From contig JAFZUS010000004.1 of the NCBI GenBank assembly GCA_017618275.1, positions 1-64,000 of the forward strand: DNA of 64,000 nt, given 5' to 3'. The position numbers and the translations under genes were made by a program. The DNA is from Prevotella sp. GTDB lineage: Bacteria > Bacteroidota > Bacteroidia > Bacteroidales > Bacteroidaceae. Shown here piece after piece: positions 24,429 to 31,887 of this stretch (position 1 is its first letter; each line of letters opens with the position of its first letter). The notes beneath the pieces are model-generated. The model saw nothing but the letters and a program-made list of their open reading frames with translations, did no database searches and was not told where the DNA came from.

Positions 24429-25522
24429 AGATTTTACAAATATCACTTTCACTTGGAGGAGGCGGAGCGGAGAGAATCGTTACCGATTTGAGTAACAGAC
24501 TGGTTACTATGTGTAATCATGAAGTGGTTATTCTGACGATTCTAGATGACAGGGATCCTCGGAATGTTCTTTACATGAAGGCACTTTCGCCAAAAGTACG
24601 TGTGATAAACCTGCATTGTGAGTCGGGACTACAGGCAAAAGCCCTATGGGGAGTGTTCAAAACAATCAAGAGGGAGAAGCCTAGTATTGTTCACAACCAT
24701 TTTTCTCCGCCACTACTGCTTTTCCCTGTGTTTGGACTATCCGACATTTCCTATATTCAAACTATACACAATTTGCCCGAGAGTTTATGGAGGAAATATG
24801 GTCTCTTCAAGAAAATGGTGTCATCCTATTTATATAAAACACAAAAGATTCAGCCTGTCACCATTTCGCCAATATGCCAACAATCCTATAGAAGGCTCTA
24901 CAAGGTGGCAAATGACATCTGCATCATCAATGGCAGCGAACCGTTGAAGACTACGGAAGCAGCGAAAGCGGTGAAGGCAGAGATAGAAGAAATCAAGCCA
25001 TCTGCTGACACGCTGGTGTTTATCCATGTGGCACGCCATGCCCCACAAAAGAACCACGCAAGGCTGTTGGATGCATTTTGCCGTTTAGAGAAAGACGGCT
25101 ACGACTTTATTCTCTTGGTCGTAGGCGATAATTACGGTTCCCTTGCAGATGCGTACAAGGACAATAAGCATATCTTCTTTATGGGTCTTAAAGACAATGT
25201 GGGAGATTATATGGCACAAGCCGACTTCTTTGTTCTGTCAAGTGACTATGAAGGTCTTCCTATGACGATGCTGGAAGCGATGTCAATGGGAGTCATTCCC
25301 ATCTCCACCCCGGCAGGAGGTGTCGTTGATGTTATTGAAGACGGGAAGAACGGCTATATCACCGCAGATTTCGATGAAGAATCCTTCTATCAAAAGATAA
25401 AACAAGCGATCAATGAAAAAGGACGTATCTCTCCTGAAACGATAAAAGATGATTATGAGAAAAGTTTTTCAATGAAAATCTGTGCTGAGGCTTATTACAA
25501 AGCATATCAAAATAATGCATAA
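24425..25522 (+). CDS. Glycosyltransferase family 4 (module A)
   Basis: A 365-residue GT-B enzyme with the canonical opening ILQISLSLGGGGAERIVTDL and a clear donor-binding half: LVFIHVARHAPQKNHARLLD, FVLSSDYEGLPMTMLEAMSM (the Glu-rich nucleotide site) and STPAGGVVDVIEDGKNGYI. It retains a nucleotide-sugar, and transfer is likely with retention of anomeric configuration, as in the family. It overlaps the previous gene by four bases and ends immediately before the next start. Confidence 0.9.
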   Translation: MKILQISLSLGGGGAERIVTDLSNRLVTMCNHEVVILTILDDRDPRNVLYMKALSPKVRVINLHCESGLQAKALWGVFKTIKREKPSIVHNHFSPPLLLFPVFGLSDISYIQTIHNLPESLWRKYGLFKKMVSSYLYKTQKIQPVTISPICQQSYRRLYKVANDICIINGSEPLKTTEAAKAVKAEIEEIKPSADTLVFIHVARHAPQKNHARLLDAFCRLEKDGYDFILLVVGDNYGSLADAYKDNKHIFFMGLKDNVGDYMAQADFFVLSSDYEGLPMTMLEAMSMGVIPISTPAGGVVDVIEDGKNGYITADFDEESFYQKIKQAINEKGRISPETIKDDYEKSFSMKICAEAYYKAYQNNA

Positions 25523-26578
25523 ATGAAGCAGGTAATATTTGTCGGTTGGGTCAGAACTGGGAAGCCTCCTGTGGATGGTGAGACTACCAAGAACCAATAC
25601 ATCATTGCAGAACTGAAGAAGTACTGCAAGGTAACGGTGTTGGACTTCTACCAGAAGAACCGCCATCCTTGGATTTACCTGCAGGCTTTGTGGGCTTTCA
25701 TCACCCTATCAAAGGCCACCATCATCCTTTCTACTTCAGCAAAGAATGTCTATGGTATGTTGCGGCTCTTTAAAGCCCTTCATTTTCATCGCGAAATCAT
25801 CTATTGGGTTGTGGGAGGTGCCTTCGGGAAGCACGTTCAACTGGGCAGGTTCCGGGCTGACGTCTTCAATTACGTGAAATTCAATCTTGTGCAATGTCAT
25901 GGAATGATTGACGAGTTGAGGAGTGCCGGAGTTTCCAACTCCAAATTTGTATCCAACTTTAAGCCCATTGCATATTATCCTGATTTGGAAAAAGCACTTT
26001 TACAGAGGAAGCAAAGCACAAAGACACGCTTTGTATTTCTTAGCCGTATCATGGCAGAGAAAGGATGCGACTATATCTTGGCTGCTACGAAACTTCTAAA
26101 TGATAAGGGATATGCCAACAGTTATACTATTGATTTTTATGGGAAAGTAGATGCTGGATATAAAGAAACCTTTGAAAGAGGAGTTGAAGCATTTGGCAAC
26201 ATTCGCTATCATGGACTTTTGAATTTGAAAAGGAAAGACGGATATGATGAGTTGACTACTTATCACGCCATGCTCTTTCCAACCTACTGGAAAGGTGAAG
26301 GGTTCGCAGGTGTGTTTATCGACGCATTCATTGCAGGTATTCCGGTATTGGCTTCTGACTGGGCACATAATGCTGAAGCCATCAAAAATGGCGAATTGGG
26401 AATAATATATCCTGTGCATGATGTGAAGGCACTGGCTGACACTATGGAGAAGTGCATCATTGGAGAATACGATTTGGAGGAAATGGCTGTTCATGCGCGA
26501 AATGAGGCATCACGATATGATGCTGTACAAGTGTTGAATGAAGATTATTTACAGAGCATTGGACTGATTGAGAGATGA
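25523..26578 (+). CDS. Glycosyltransferase family 4 (module A)
   Basis: A 351-residue GT-B-like protein. It begins IFVGWVRTGKPPVDGETTKN and contains RFVFLSRIMAEKGCDYILAA and the donor-site block FPTYWKGEGFAGVFIDAFIA followed by VLASDWAHNAEAI. The N-terminal GK region is typical for capsule GT4 enzymes of this group. Start directly abuts the previous stop, and its end overlaps the following gene by four bases. Confidence 0.87.
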   Translation: MKQVIFVGWVRTGKPPVDGETTKNQYIIAELKKYCKVTVLDFYQKNRHPWIYLQALWAFITLSKATIILSTSAKNVYGMLRLFKALHFHREIIYWVVGGAFGKHVQLGRFRADVFNYVKFNLVQCHGMIDELRSAGVSNSKFVSNFKPIAYYPDLEKALLQRKQSTKTRFVFLSRIMAEKGCDYILAATKLLNDKGYANSYTIDFYGKVDAGYKETFERGVEAFGNIRYHGLLNLKRKDGYDELTTYHAMLFPTYWKGEGFAGVFIDAFIAGIPVLASDWAHNAEAIKNGELGIIYPVHDVKALADTMEKCIIGEYDLEEMAVHARNEASRYDAVQVLNEDYLQSIGLIER

Positions 26579-27471
26579 AAACCATCATTCTGTTTTTTGT
26601 CAACCTCCTGGTGAAACTGCGCATCCTGACACCCATCTGGGTGGCAAGACTAAAATTTGGGTACAAACTACATCGTTGGCCAGAATTTGAGCACCCAAAG
26701 GATCTCAACGAGAAGATCAACTGGCTGAAGTTCTATGGTGATACGAGTCAGTGGCCTATGCTGGCGGACAAATACGCCGTGAGGGAGTATGTCAAAGAAT
26801 GTGGTTTAGAGGAATGTCTGATACCGCTGATTGGCAAATGGAATTCTGTCGATGACATAAATTGGGAGGGTCTGCCCCAGCAGTTTGTCATGAAATGCAA
26901 CAATGGCAGCGGTGACGTGGTGATATGTAAGAATAAAGAAGAACTGAACAAGGAAGAAACGTTGAGATATTTTCGTAAGCAAATAGACAAGAAATATGGA
27001 ATCCTGACAGGGGAGACACATTATGCTTTGATAAAGCCATGTATCATAGTTGAGGAATTATTAGAGGATTCCTCGCAACTTGACGGAAACCATTCATTGA
27101 TTGACTATAAGATATGGTGCTTTGATGGGAAGTCTGCGTACATCGTTTGCTATAGTAATAGACATGACAAATATGATTGTGAAATTGGAGTTTATGACAC
27201 AGAGTGGAATAGTCATCCAGAATTCCTGAGATATTCTTCTCACTATAAAAAAGAAAAGGCACCAATAAAACGGCCACTCTGCCTTCAACAGATGTTGGAC
27301 ATCGCCTCGCGTCTCTCAAAAGGTATTCCTCAGGTGAGAGTTGACCTCTATGAAGTGGCAGGGAAAGTGTATTTCGGAGAAATGACTATGACCTCAAGCG
27401 GTGGTTATATGGCACACTTTACGCAAGACTTTCTTGACAAGATGGGCAAGTTAACTGTACTACCGGCATGA
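26575..27471 (+). CDS. TupA-type ATP-grasp protein
   Basis: A 298-residue protein matching the ATP-grasp family typified by teichuronopeptide synthesis protein TupA (PF14305): KLHRWPEFEHPKDLNEKINW, LADKYAVREYVKECG, FVMKCNNGSGDVVIC, IKPCIIVEELL, then DYKIWCFDGK and the catalytic YFGEMTMTSSGG. These proteins occur in many capsule loci, often marked as glycosyltransferases. The ATP-grasp fold argues instead for amide or peptide-bond formation on a uronic acid. It begins with a hydrophobic stretch of about 20 residues that may attach it to the membrane. Together with the ATP-grasp-like gene at 16567, module A has two candidate ligases. Confidence 0.82.
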   Translation: MKTIILFFVNLLVKLRILTPIWVARLKFGYKLHRWPEFEHPKDLNEKINWLKFYGDTSQWPMLADKYAVREYVKECGLEECLIPLIGKWNSVDDINWEGLPQQFVMKCNNGSGDVVICKNKEELNKEETLRYFRKQIDKKYGILTGETHYALIKPCIIVEELLEDSSQLDGNHSLIDYKIWCFDGKSAYIVCYSNRHDKYDCEIGVYDTEWNSHPEFLRYSSHYKKEKAPIKRPLCLQQMLDIASRLSKGIPQVRVDLYEVAGKVYFGEMTMTSSGGYMAHFTQDFLDKMGKLTVLPA

Positions 27472-27499
27472 AGTATGACGTAAGAAAAAATGTAATAAA

Positions 27500-27967
27500 A
27501 TGGAAAAGAAGAAAGTAATGGCAGTTGCCTCTATAGGCGGACATTGGATACAGTTGCTGAGGATAGCACGGCCCATGGAAGAAAAATATGAAATGGTGTA
27601 TGTGTCAAACCATCCAAAGTGCGCCACAATGGTAGAAGGACAAAAATTCTACCAGACAGCAGACTTCAACAGGTCGAACGCATGGAAACTGATACCATCG
27701 TTCTTCAAGGCAGTTAGATTGTTATGGAGAGAGAAACCCGATGCCATCATCACCACAGGAGCAGCGCCTGGGCTGGTGTTCCTGCTCGTGGGAAAGCTGT
27801 TCGGGAAAAAGACGATATGGATAGACAGTATTGCCAATGCCGAACAACTGTCTGCCAGCGGACGAATAGCGTCGCGGTTTGCCTCACGGACCTATACGCA
27901 GTGGGAGGATCTTGCCAACGACAGAATCTTCTACTCAGGGAATATCCTTGGCACCTTAAACCCTTAA
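27500..27967 (+). CDS. Alg14-like membrane-anchoring subunit of a two-part glycosyltransferase
   Basis: A 155-residue protein with the Alg14/PssD opening KKVMAVASIGGHWIQLLRI and the middle IITTGAAPGLVFLLVGKLFG followed by TIWIDSIANAEQLS. It supplies the acceptor half and membrane contact for the Alg13-like partner 37 bases downstream. The gap between the two contains a run of AATTTTCAATTCTCAATTC-like simple sequence. The pair usually adds a beta-1,4-linked sugar to a lipid-linked acceptor. Confidence 0.9.
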   Translation: MEKKKVMAVASIGGHWIQLLRIARPMEEKYEMVYVSNHPKCATMVEGQKFYQTADFNRSNAWKLIPSFFKAVRLLWREKPDAIITTGAAPGLVFLLVGKLFGKKTIWIDSIANAEQLSASGRIASRFASRTYTQWEDLANDRIFYSGNILGTLNP

Positions 27968-28003
27968 CCCTCACACCTCTAAATTTTCAATTCTCAATTC
28001 TTT

Positions 28004-28477
28004 ATGATATTCGTAACTATAGGAACACAACTTCCATTCGACCGACTCATCAGGATAATTGACAAACTGGCACCAGAACTGGATGAGGAAATCATTGCAC
28101 AAGTATATAAATGTGGTTTTACACCCCAAAACATAAAAACTGTCGATTTTCTAGCTCCCGATGAGTTCGACTCTCCTTTCAACCAGGCCCGTCTCATTAT
28201 ATCTCATGCAGGAATGGGAACTATCTTGTCTGCCCTGCAAAAGGGCAAGCCAATCATTATTTTCCCACGCATCGCTGCTATGGGGGAGCACCGTAGCGAA
28301 CACCAATTGGCTACAGCACGCAAATTCAAGGAGTTGGGCCGTGTGTATGTGGCAATGAATGAGGAGGAACTGAAAGAACTCTTGTTCTGTAAGGAGTTGA
28401 AGCCCTTGGCAGAGATTGGGGAATATGCCTCACAGAATTTGATTGAGTCTATAGAGAATTATATAGGATTAAAATAA
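28004..28477 (+). CDS. Alg13-like catalytic subunit of a two-part glycosyltransferase
   Basis: A 157-residue protein matching the C-terminal domain of GT28 enzymes: MIFVTIGTQLPFDRLIRIID, LIISHAGMGTILSALQKGKP, then IIFPRIAAMGEHRSEHQLAT. It binds the nucleotide sugar and works with the Alg14-like protein directly upstream. It is the last gene of module A. About 20 bases after its stop the right-hand direct repeat begins. Confidence 0.9.
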   Translation: MIFVTIGTQLPFDRLIRIIDKLAPELDEEIIAQVYKCGFTPQNIKTVDFLAPDEFDSPFNQARLIISHAGMGTILSALQKGKPIIIFPRIAAMGEHRSEHQLATARKFKELGRVYVAMNEEELKELLFCKELKPLAEIGEYASQNLIESIENYIGLK

Positions 28478-28544
28478 CAATAGAGAAAAGTGGTAATGTT
28501 TTTGTAATTATCGCTATCAAAATCTACGATGAATAGTTACTTTG

Positions 28545-28562
28545 AAATTCTCTAGAGAATTT
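28545..28562. repeat. 18-bp perfect palindrome, copy 3
   Basis: Same sequence as 13273-13290, here once only, 58 bases before the third iteron array. Confidence 0.8.
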
Positions 28563-28619
28563 TGTGACTACAAACCTTCAAATGATTGCTACTCCTTATC
28601 CTGATTTTTGCACCCTGCC

Positions 28620-28674
28620 TATGCCAGTATTATGCCAGTAATATGTCATTATTATGTCGGATATATGTTTTCTT
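28620..28674 (+). repeat. Array of five 11-bp iteron-like repeats upstream of upxY
   Basis: Units start at 28620, 28631, 28642, 28653 and 28664, exactly 11 bases apart, with cores TATGCCA, TATGCCA, TATGTCA, TATGTCG and TATGTTT. The order (CCA units first, TCG late) matches the other arrays. It lies 140 bases before the -7 box. Confidence 0.85.
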
Positions 28675-28813
28675 TAAAATTTGTATATAAATCATACAAA
28701 TCTGATTTTTCATGATGAACGGTTGGATTACAATGAAAGATATTTTTTGTTAAGAAAACAAGTGCTCTGGGTAAATAATTAAGGACGTGTACCTTATTAT
28801 CATTGATTTTTCG

Positions 28814-28821
28814 TAATTTTG
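28814..28821 (+). promoter_or_regulatory. Promoter -7 element of upxY and module B
   Basis: TAATTTTG fits TAnnTTTG. Transcription would start near 28827, giving a leader of about 120 bases before upxY. A -33 TTTG is missing at the right distance, as in the left copy. Confidence 0.6.
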
Positions 28822-28826
28822 CACCC

Positions 28827-28955
28827 ATGTTTACGCCAACCTCTATTTGCTGGATATCAGCAGTGTCCTTGGTGTATGTGACTTTGATGAAAATTAGGTT
28901 ACGGCCATCTCCTGATCAAAAGGGAGGTGACCCCCTCTTTTTGAATATATGCTGA
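28827..28955 (+). CDS. Putative 42-codon near-leaderless leader ORF before upxY
   Basis: The ATG sits at the predicted transcription start. The frame reads MFTPTSICWISAVSLVYV and onward for 42 codons, and its TGA (28953-28955) overlaps the region of the upxY ATG (28949-28951). Translation through it would cross the hairpin at 28919-28942. It has no recognisable family. This is an inferred ORF that may be a chance frame in a conserved RNA leader. Confidence 0.35.
   Translation: MFTPTSICWISAVSLVYVTLMKIRLRPSPDQKGGDPLFLNIC
28919..28942 (+). terminator. Candidate attenuator hairpin just before upxY
   Basis: Nine base pairs (two G-T) between AAAGGGAGG and CCTCTTTTT with a TGACCC loop, ending in T residues. 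GGGAGGTGA is also a strong match to a Shine-Dalgarno sequence, which is rare in Bacteroidetes. Upstream CTCC (28909-28912) could pair with GGAG and open the hairpin. This is a plausible target for UpxY antitermination. Confidence 0.45.
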
Positions 28956-29497
28956 GTTGGTTTCCCATGCGAGTTACCTATAGTCAGGAACTCAAGGTTA
29001 AGGCAAGTCTTGATGCAGAAGGCATTGAGAACTTCCTGCCTATGACTTACAAATTAGTAGATCGTGACGGAGAGAGACATCGCAGTCTTGTGCCAGCTAT
29101 TCACAACCTGATATTTGTCCATTCCACTCAGGAGCGTATCACCCAACTGAAGATGTTCAACAGGGCTTTTTCGTCTCTGCGCTATATTATGAATTCGTTT
29201 CCTTCAGGTTCGTCAAGGCCTGAAATCCTGACAGTCAGAGACAGCGATATGGAAAACTTCATTCGTGTGGCCTCCGTTGCCGATGACAGTGTGGTGTTCC
29301 TTGATTGGTCGACGGTTGCCGACAAGGTCAGTCGTCGTGTGATGGTGATGGACGGTCCCTTTGCTGGCGTGAGCGGAGTCATCATGCGCATCCGGAGAAA
29401 CAAACATGTCGTAGTGCAACTTGAAGGCATTGCAGCAGTTGCCATCACCTTTATCCCACCTGCTTTTTTGAAACTTCAGGATGACAACAAACGATAA
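28949..29497 (+). CDS. upxY: UpxY-type transcription antiterminator (NusG family)
   Basis: A 182-residue NusG-like regulator. The N-terminal NGN domain shows WFPMRVTYSQELKVKASLDA, NFLPMTYKL and VPAIHNLIFVHST. The C-terminal KOW segment is VMVMDGPFAGVSGVIMRIRR (about residues 134-153). In Bacteroides fragilis UpxY proteins are encoded first in each capsule operon and allow RNA polymerase to read past the leader of that operon. Here it follows promoter and leader and overlaps the first glycosyltransferase by 17 bases. No UpxZ-like inhibitor gene follows, unlike B. fragilis loci. It is the only intact copy for two modules with near-identical leaders. ATG at 28967 is a less likely start. Confidence 0.9.
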   Translation: MLSWFPMRVTYSQELKVKASLDAEGIENFLPMTYKLVDRDGERHRSLVPAIHNLIFVHSTQERITQLKMFNRAFSSLRYIMNSFPSGSSRPEILTVRDSDMENFIRVASVADDSVVFLDWSTVADKVSRRVMVMDGPFAGVSGVIMRIRRNKHVVVQLEGIAAVAITFIPPAFLKLQDDNKR

Positions 29498-30521
29498 ATC
29501 CCAGATTAATTCAAAGGTTTCAGTTGTTATACCAGTTTATAATGTTGCGCCTTATATCGAAGATTGCCTGAAAAGTGTGATGAGACAGACGTATGGTGGG
29601 GCGATGGAATGTCTCATCGTGGATGACTGTGGAACGGATGATAGCATCGCGATTGCTGAACGAATGATACCAACCTATGAAGGTCCTATCCACTTCGAGA
29701 TTGTCCATCACGAACGGAATAGAGGCCTGTCTGCTGCAAGGAATACTGGAACTACTGCCGCAACAGGGGATTATGTCTACTATTTGGATAGCGACGATGA
29801 AATCACAGATGACTGTATCGAGAAATTGATGGAGGCTGCTTCTCAATATCCGGACATTGAACTGGTACAGGGGAATGCTTTGTCTTATAAGAAATATCGT
29901 TTTGACCCATTGAAAAAGTATTATTCCATCAAACATGCAACAAATAATAAAGAAATCAGAAAGTGTTTTTATAAAAAACATCAGATTCCAGGACATGCTT
30001 GGAACAAACTTATTAAGCGGTCATTCTTTCTGCGTCACCAATTGTTTTTTAAAGAAGGGCTTTTGTGGGAGGATACGTATTGGCTTTTTTTCTTACTTAA
30101 ATATGTGAATAATATGTGTTTCATATCTGATGTCACTTATTTACAAAAGAGTCGGCCCGATTCTATAGTGGCTAGTACAAGTAGGAAAACGTATGCCCAA
30201 CATAGAGCAATATTTTATTATAATGTGTTGACAAATCTAACTCCTACGTATGAGGTGTCGGAAATGAGATATATTCTGATGGAATTTGCGCATTTCTATT
30301 CGAGGTTAAATCGCGAATTACCAGAATATAAAGATATTCTTTCTTTGTATAGGGAAAAGGCATATGCATACAGAGCCTATGGTGTGAGTTTACGTTTGGC
30401 GATCTGCTATGTTTTTGGAAAGATAAAAGGTGGATGGCTGGTTATCGAGATTATAAGAAGATTTCTGTATCCAGCACTCATTGTCCTTGACTTCAGAAAA
30501 CTTAGAAATACGTATCAATGA
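29481..30521 (+). CDS. Glycosyltransferase family 2 (module B)
   Basis: A 346-residue GT-A enzyme: VSVVIPVYNVAPYIEDCLKS, LIVDDCGTDDSIAIAERM, GLSAARNTG, then the metal site YYLDSDDEITDDCIEKLM and the acceptor region HAWNKLIKRSFF. It starts 17 bases before the upxY stop, so it is co-translated with the regulator and is the first structural gene of module B. From about base 29,900 the DNA becomes visibly AT-rich compared with the flanking housekeeping genes. Confidence 0.9.
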   Translation: MTTNDKSQINSKVSVVIPVYNVAPYIEDCLKSVMRQTYGGAMECLIVDDCGTDDSIAIAERMIPTYEGPIHFEIVHHERNRGLSAARNTGTTAATGDYVYYLDSDDEITDDCIEKLMEAASQYPDIELVQGNALSYKKYRFDPLKKYYSIKHATNNKEIRKCFYKKHQIPGHAWNKLIKRSFFLRHQLFFKEGLLWEDTYWLFFLLKYVNNMCFISDVTYLQKSRPDSIVASTSRKTYAQHRAIFYYNVLTNLTPTYEVSEMRYILMEFAHFYSRLNRELPEYKDILSLYREKAYAYRAYGVSLRLAICYVFGKIKGGWLVIEIIRRFLYPALIVLDFRKLRNTYQ

Positions 30522-30561
30522 GACATATAAACGCTTTAATAAGGCAAATAACTGATTATTG

Positions 30562-31887
30562 ATGATTATAGATCTTCAAGTTTTTCAATCTGTTTGGATT
30601 GTGCTAATCATTTTCTTTCTATTCTTTCGATTTAGAGTTGGATTAGCCATTTATTTAGCCTATCTTGTTTTAGTTCCATATATGAACTTCAACATTCTAG
30701 GCATTAATCTCCAATGGAATCTTATAAATACATTAGTATTATTATTATTTGTATATAAATACTGGTATAAATATAATCATCCTATTGACTTTACTCCATT
30801 TATTCCTTTTGTATTGTATCTTGTTGTTTCGTTATTTATGATGTTGTTTCAAGATGATACACCATTCATATATGAGATTGATGCATGGCGATTAAATTTT
30901 ATGTTAATATTTTTTCCGTTTGTTCTTTGGAATCAGATAAGAGTTGATTATGAGTCGTATCTGTTATATAAAAGAGTATTATTGGGTTGTATTTTCATTG
31001 CATCTTTATATGGCCTATTATTAACACTCATTCCAGGTCATAATCCATATATTATGGCTATTTCTCTAATTAATGAATCCGAATTCTTGTCTGACTATGC
31101 GTTAGCAGAAGGAGGAGGAAGATTGTTCGGACGAATCTCTTCTGTTTTTTCACATCCTATGAGATTCGGTTTTTTCTTGGGAATTTCTGCAATATATGTC
31201 TATAACATATATATAAAAAGCGCCAACAATAATAAAGAAAGACTATTTACATTATTCCTTCTTATACTTATAGGAGTTAACTTCATAACTTGTGGAATTC
31301 GCTCTGTTCTTGCAGGTTTTTTTGTTACGTTTATTTTTTATTTAATACAAGCTCGAAAAATTAAACAACTATTTGTATTTCTTATTTTATTACCTATAAT
31401 ATGGCTTTTTATAGAGAATTTACCTGATATATCAGGCTACATTTCTTCCATGTTTGAGAAAGATAGCTCAAAATCTGCAGTGACTGGCTCATCTATCGAA
31501 CAAAGATTGACTCAATTGGACGGCTGTTTTGTTGAAGTGAAGGATTGCTATTTGTTCGGAAAAGGATTTAATTGGCATAAATATTATAATTTGATACATG
31601 GTCCACATCCCTTAATTCTTGATTTCGAAAGCCTGGTTTTTATTATTTTGTGTGACAGTGGTTTGTTGGGATTTGCTTTGTGGACAATGATGGCTGTTAT
31701 ACTATTTCGATTTAATGGGCAAGTGTGTAAAAATATAGAAAAAAAGAGTCTACTGGATGCCTTGTTTATATTTTATATTGCATATTCTTCTGTGATAGGC
31801 GAAAGTGGCTACATGAAATACTTTATGATATTTTACGTCATGTTATTAGGAGAGAATCTGTCACATTATAAAAGAATCCATAAATGA
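30562..31887 (+). CDS. wzy: O-antigen/capsule polymerase, Wzy-like (module B)
   Basis: A 441-residue protein with about ten membrane segments and the large periplasmic loop (after TGSSIEQRLTQLDGCF, then GKGFNWHKYYN and HPLILDFESLVF) typical of Wzy-type polymerases. I start it at the ATG at 30562, since the preceding in-frame codon is a TTG. The gene is strongly AT-rich, a common mark of transferred polymerase genes. It overlaps the flippase by four bases. It is unlike the polymerase at 20988, so the two modules probably build different polymers. Confidence 0.82.
   Translation: MIIDLQVFQSVWIVLIIFFLFFRFRVGLAIYLAYLVLVPYMNFNILGINLQWNLINTLVLLLFVYKYWYKYNHPIDFTPFIPFVLYLVVSLFMMLFQDDTPFIYEIDAWRLNFMLIFFPFVLWNQIRVDYESYLLYKRVLLGCIFIASLYGLLLTLIPGHNPYIMAISLINESEFLSDYALAEGGGRLFGRISSVFSHPMRFGFFLGISAIYVYNIYIKSANNNKERLFTLFLLILIGVNFITCGIRSVLAGFFVTFIFYLIQARKIKQLFVFLILLPIIWLFIENLPDISGYISSMFEKDSSKSAVTGSSIEQRLTQLDGCFVEVKDCYLFGKGFNWHKYYNLIHGPHPLILDFESLVFIILCDSGLLGFALWTMMAVILFRFNGQVCKNIEKKSLLDALFIFYIAYSSVIGESGYMKYFMIFYVMLLGENLSHYKRIHK

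Larger units (their letters stand above)
28499..28979 (+). repeat. Right copy of the long direct repeat (palindrome, iterons, promoter, leader, start of upxY)
   Basis: Matches 13226-13878. It fills the gap between modules A and B (28478-28948) and contains no other gene. From 28751 to 28979 it differs from the left copy at only a handful of bases. It lacks the second palindrome and about 90 bases between the iterons and the promoter. The two copies flank module A as direct repeats. Confidence 0.88.

Noticed and set aside
27985..28003. Promoter or frameshift between the Alg14 and Alg13 genes
   Set aside because: The short gap has simple AATTCTCAATTC-like sequence only, and two-gene Alg14/Alg13 organisation is normal in bacteria.
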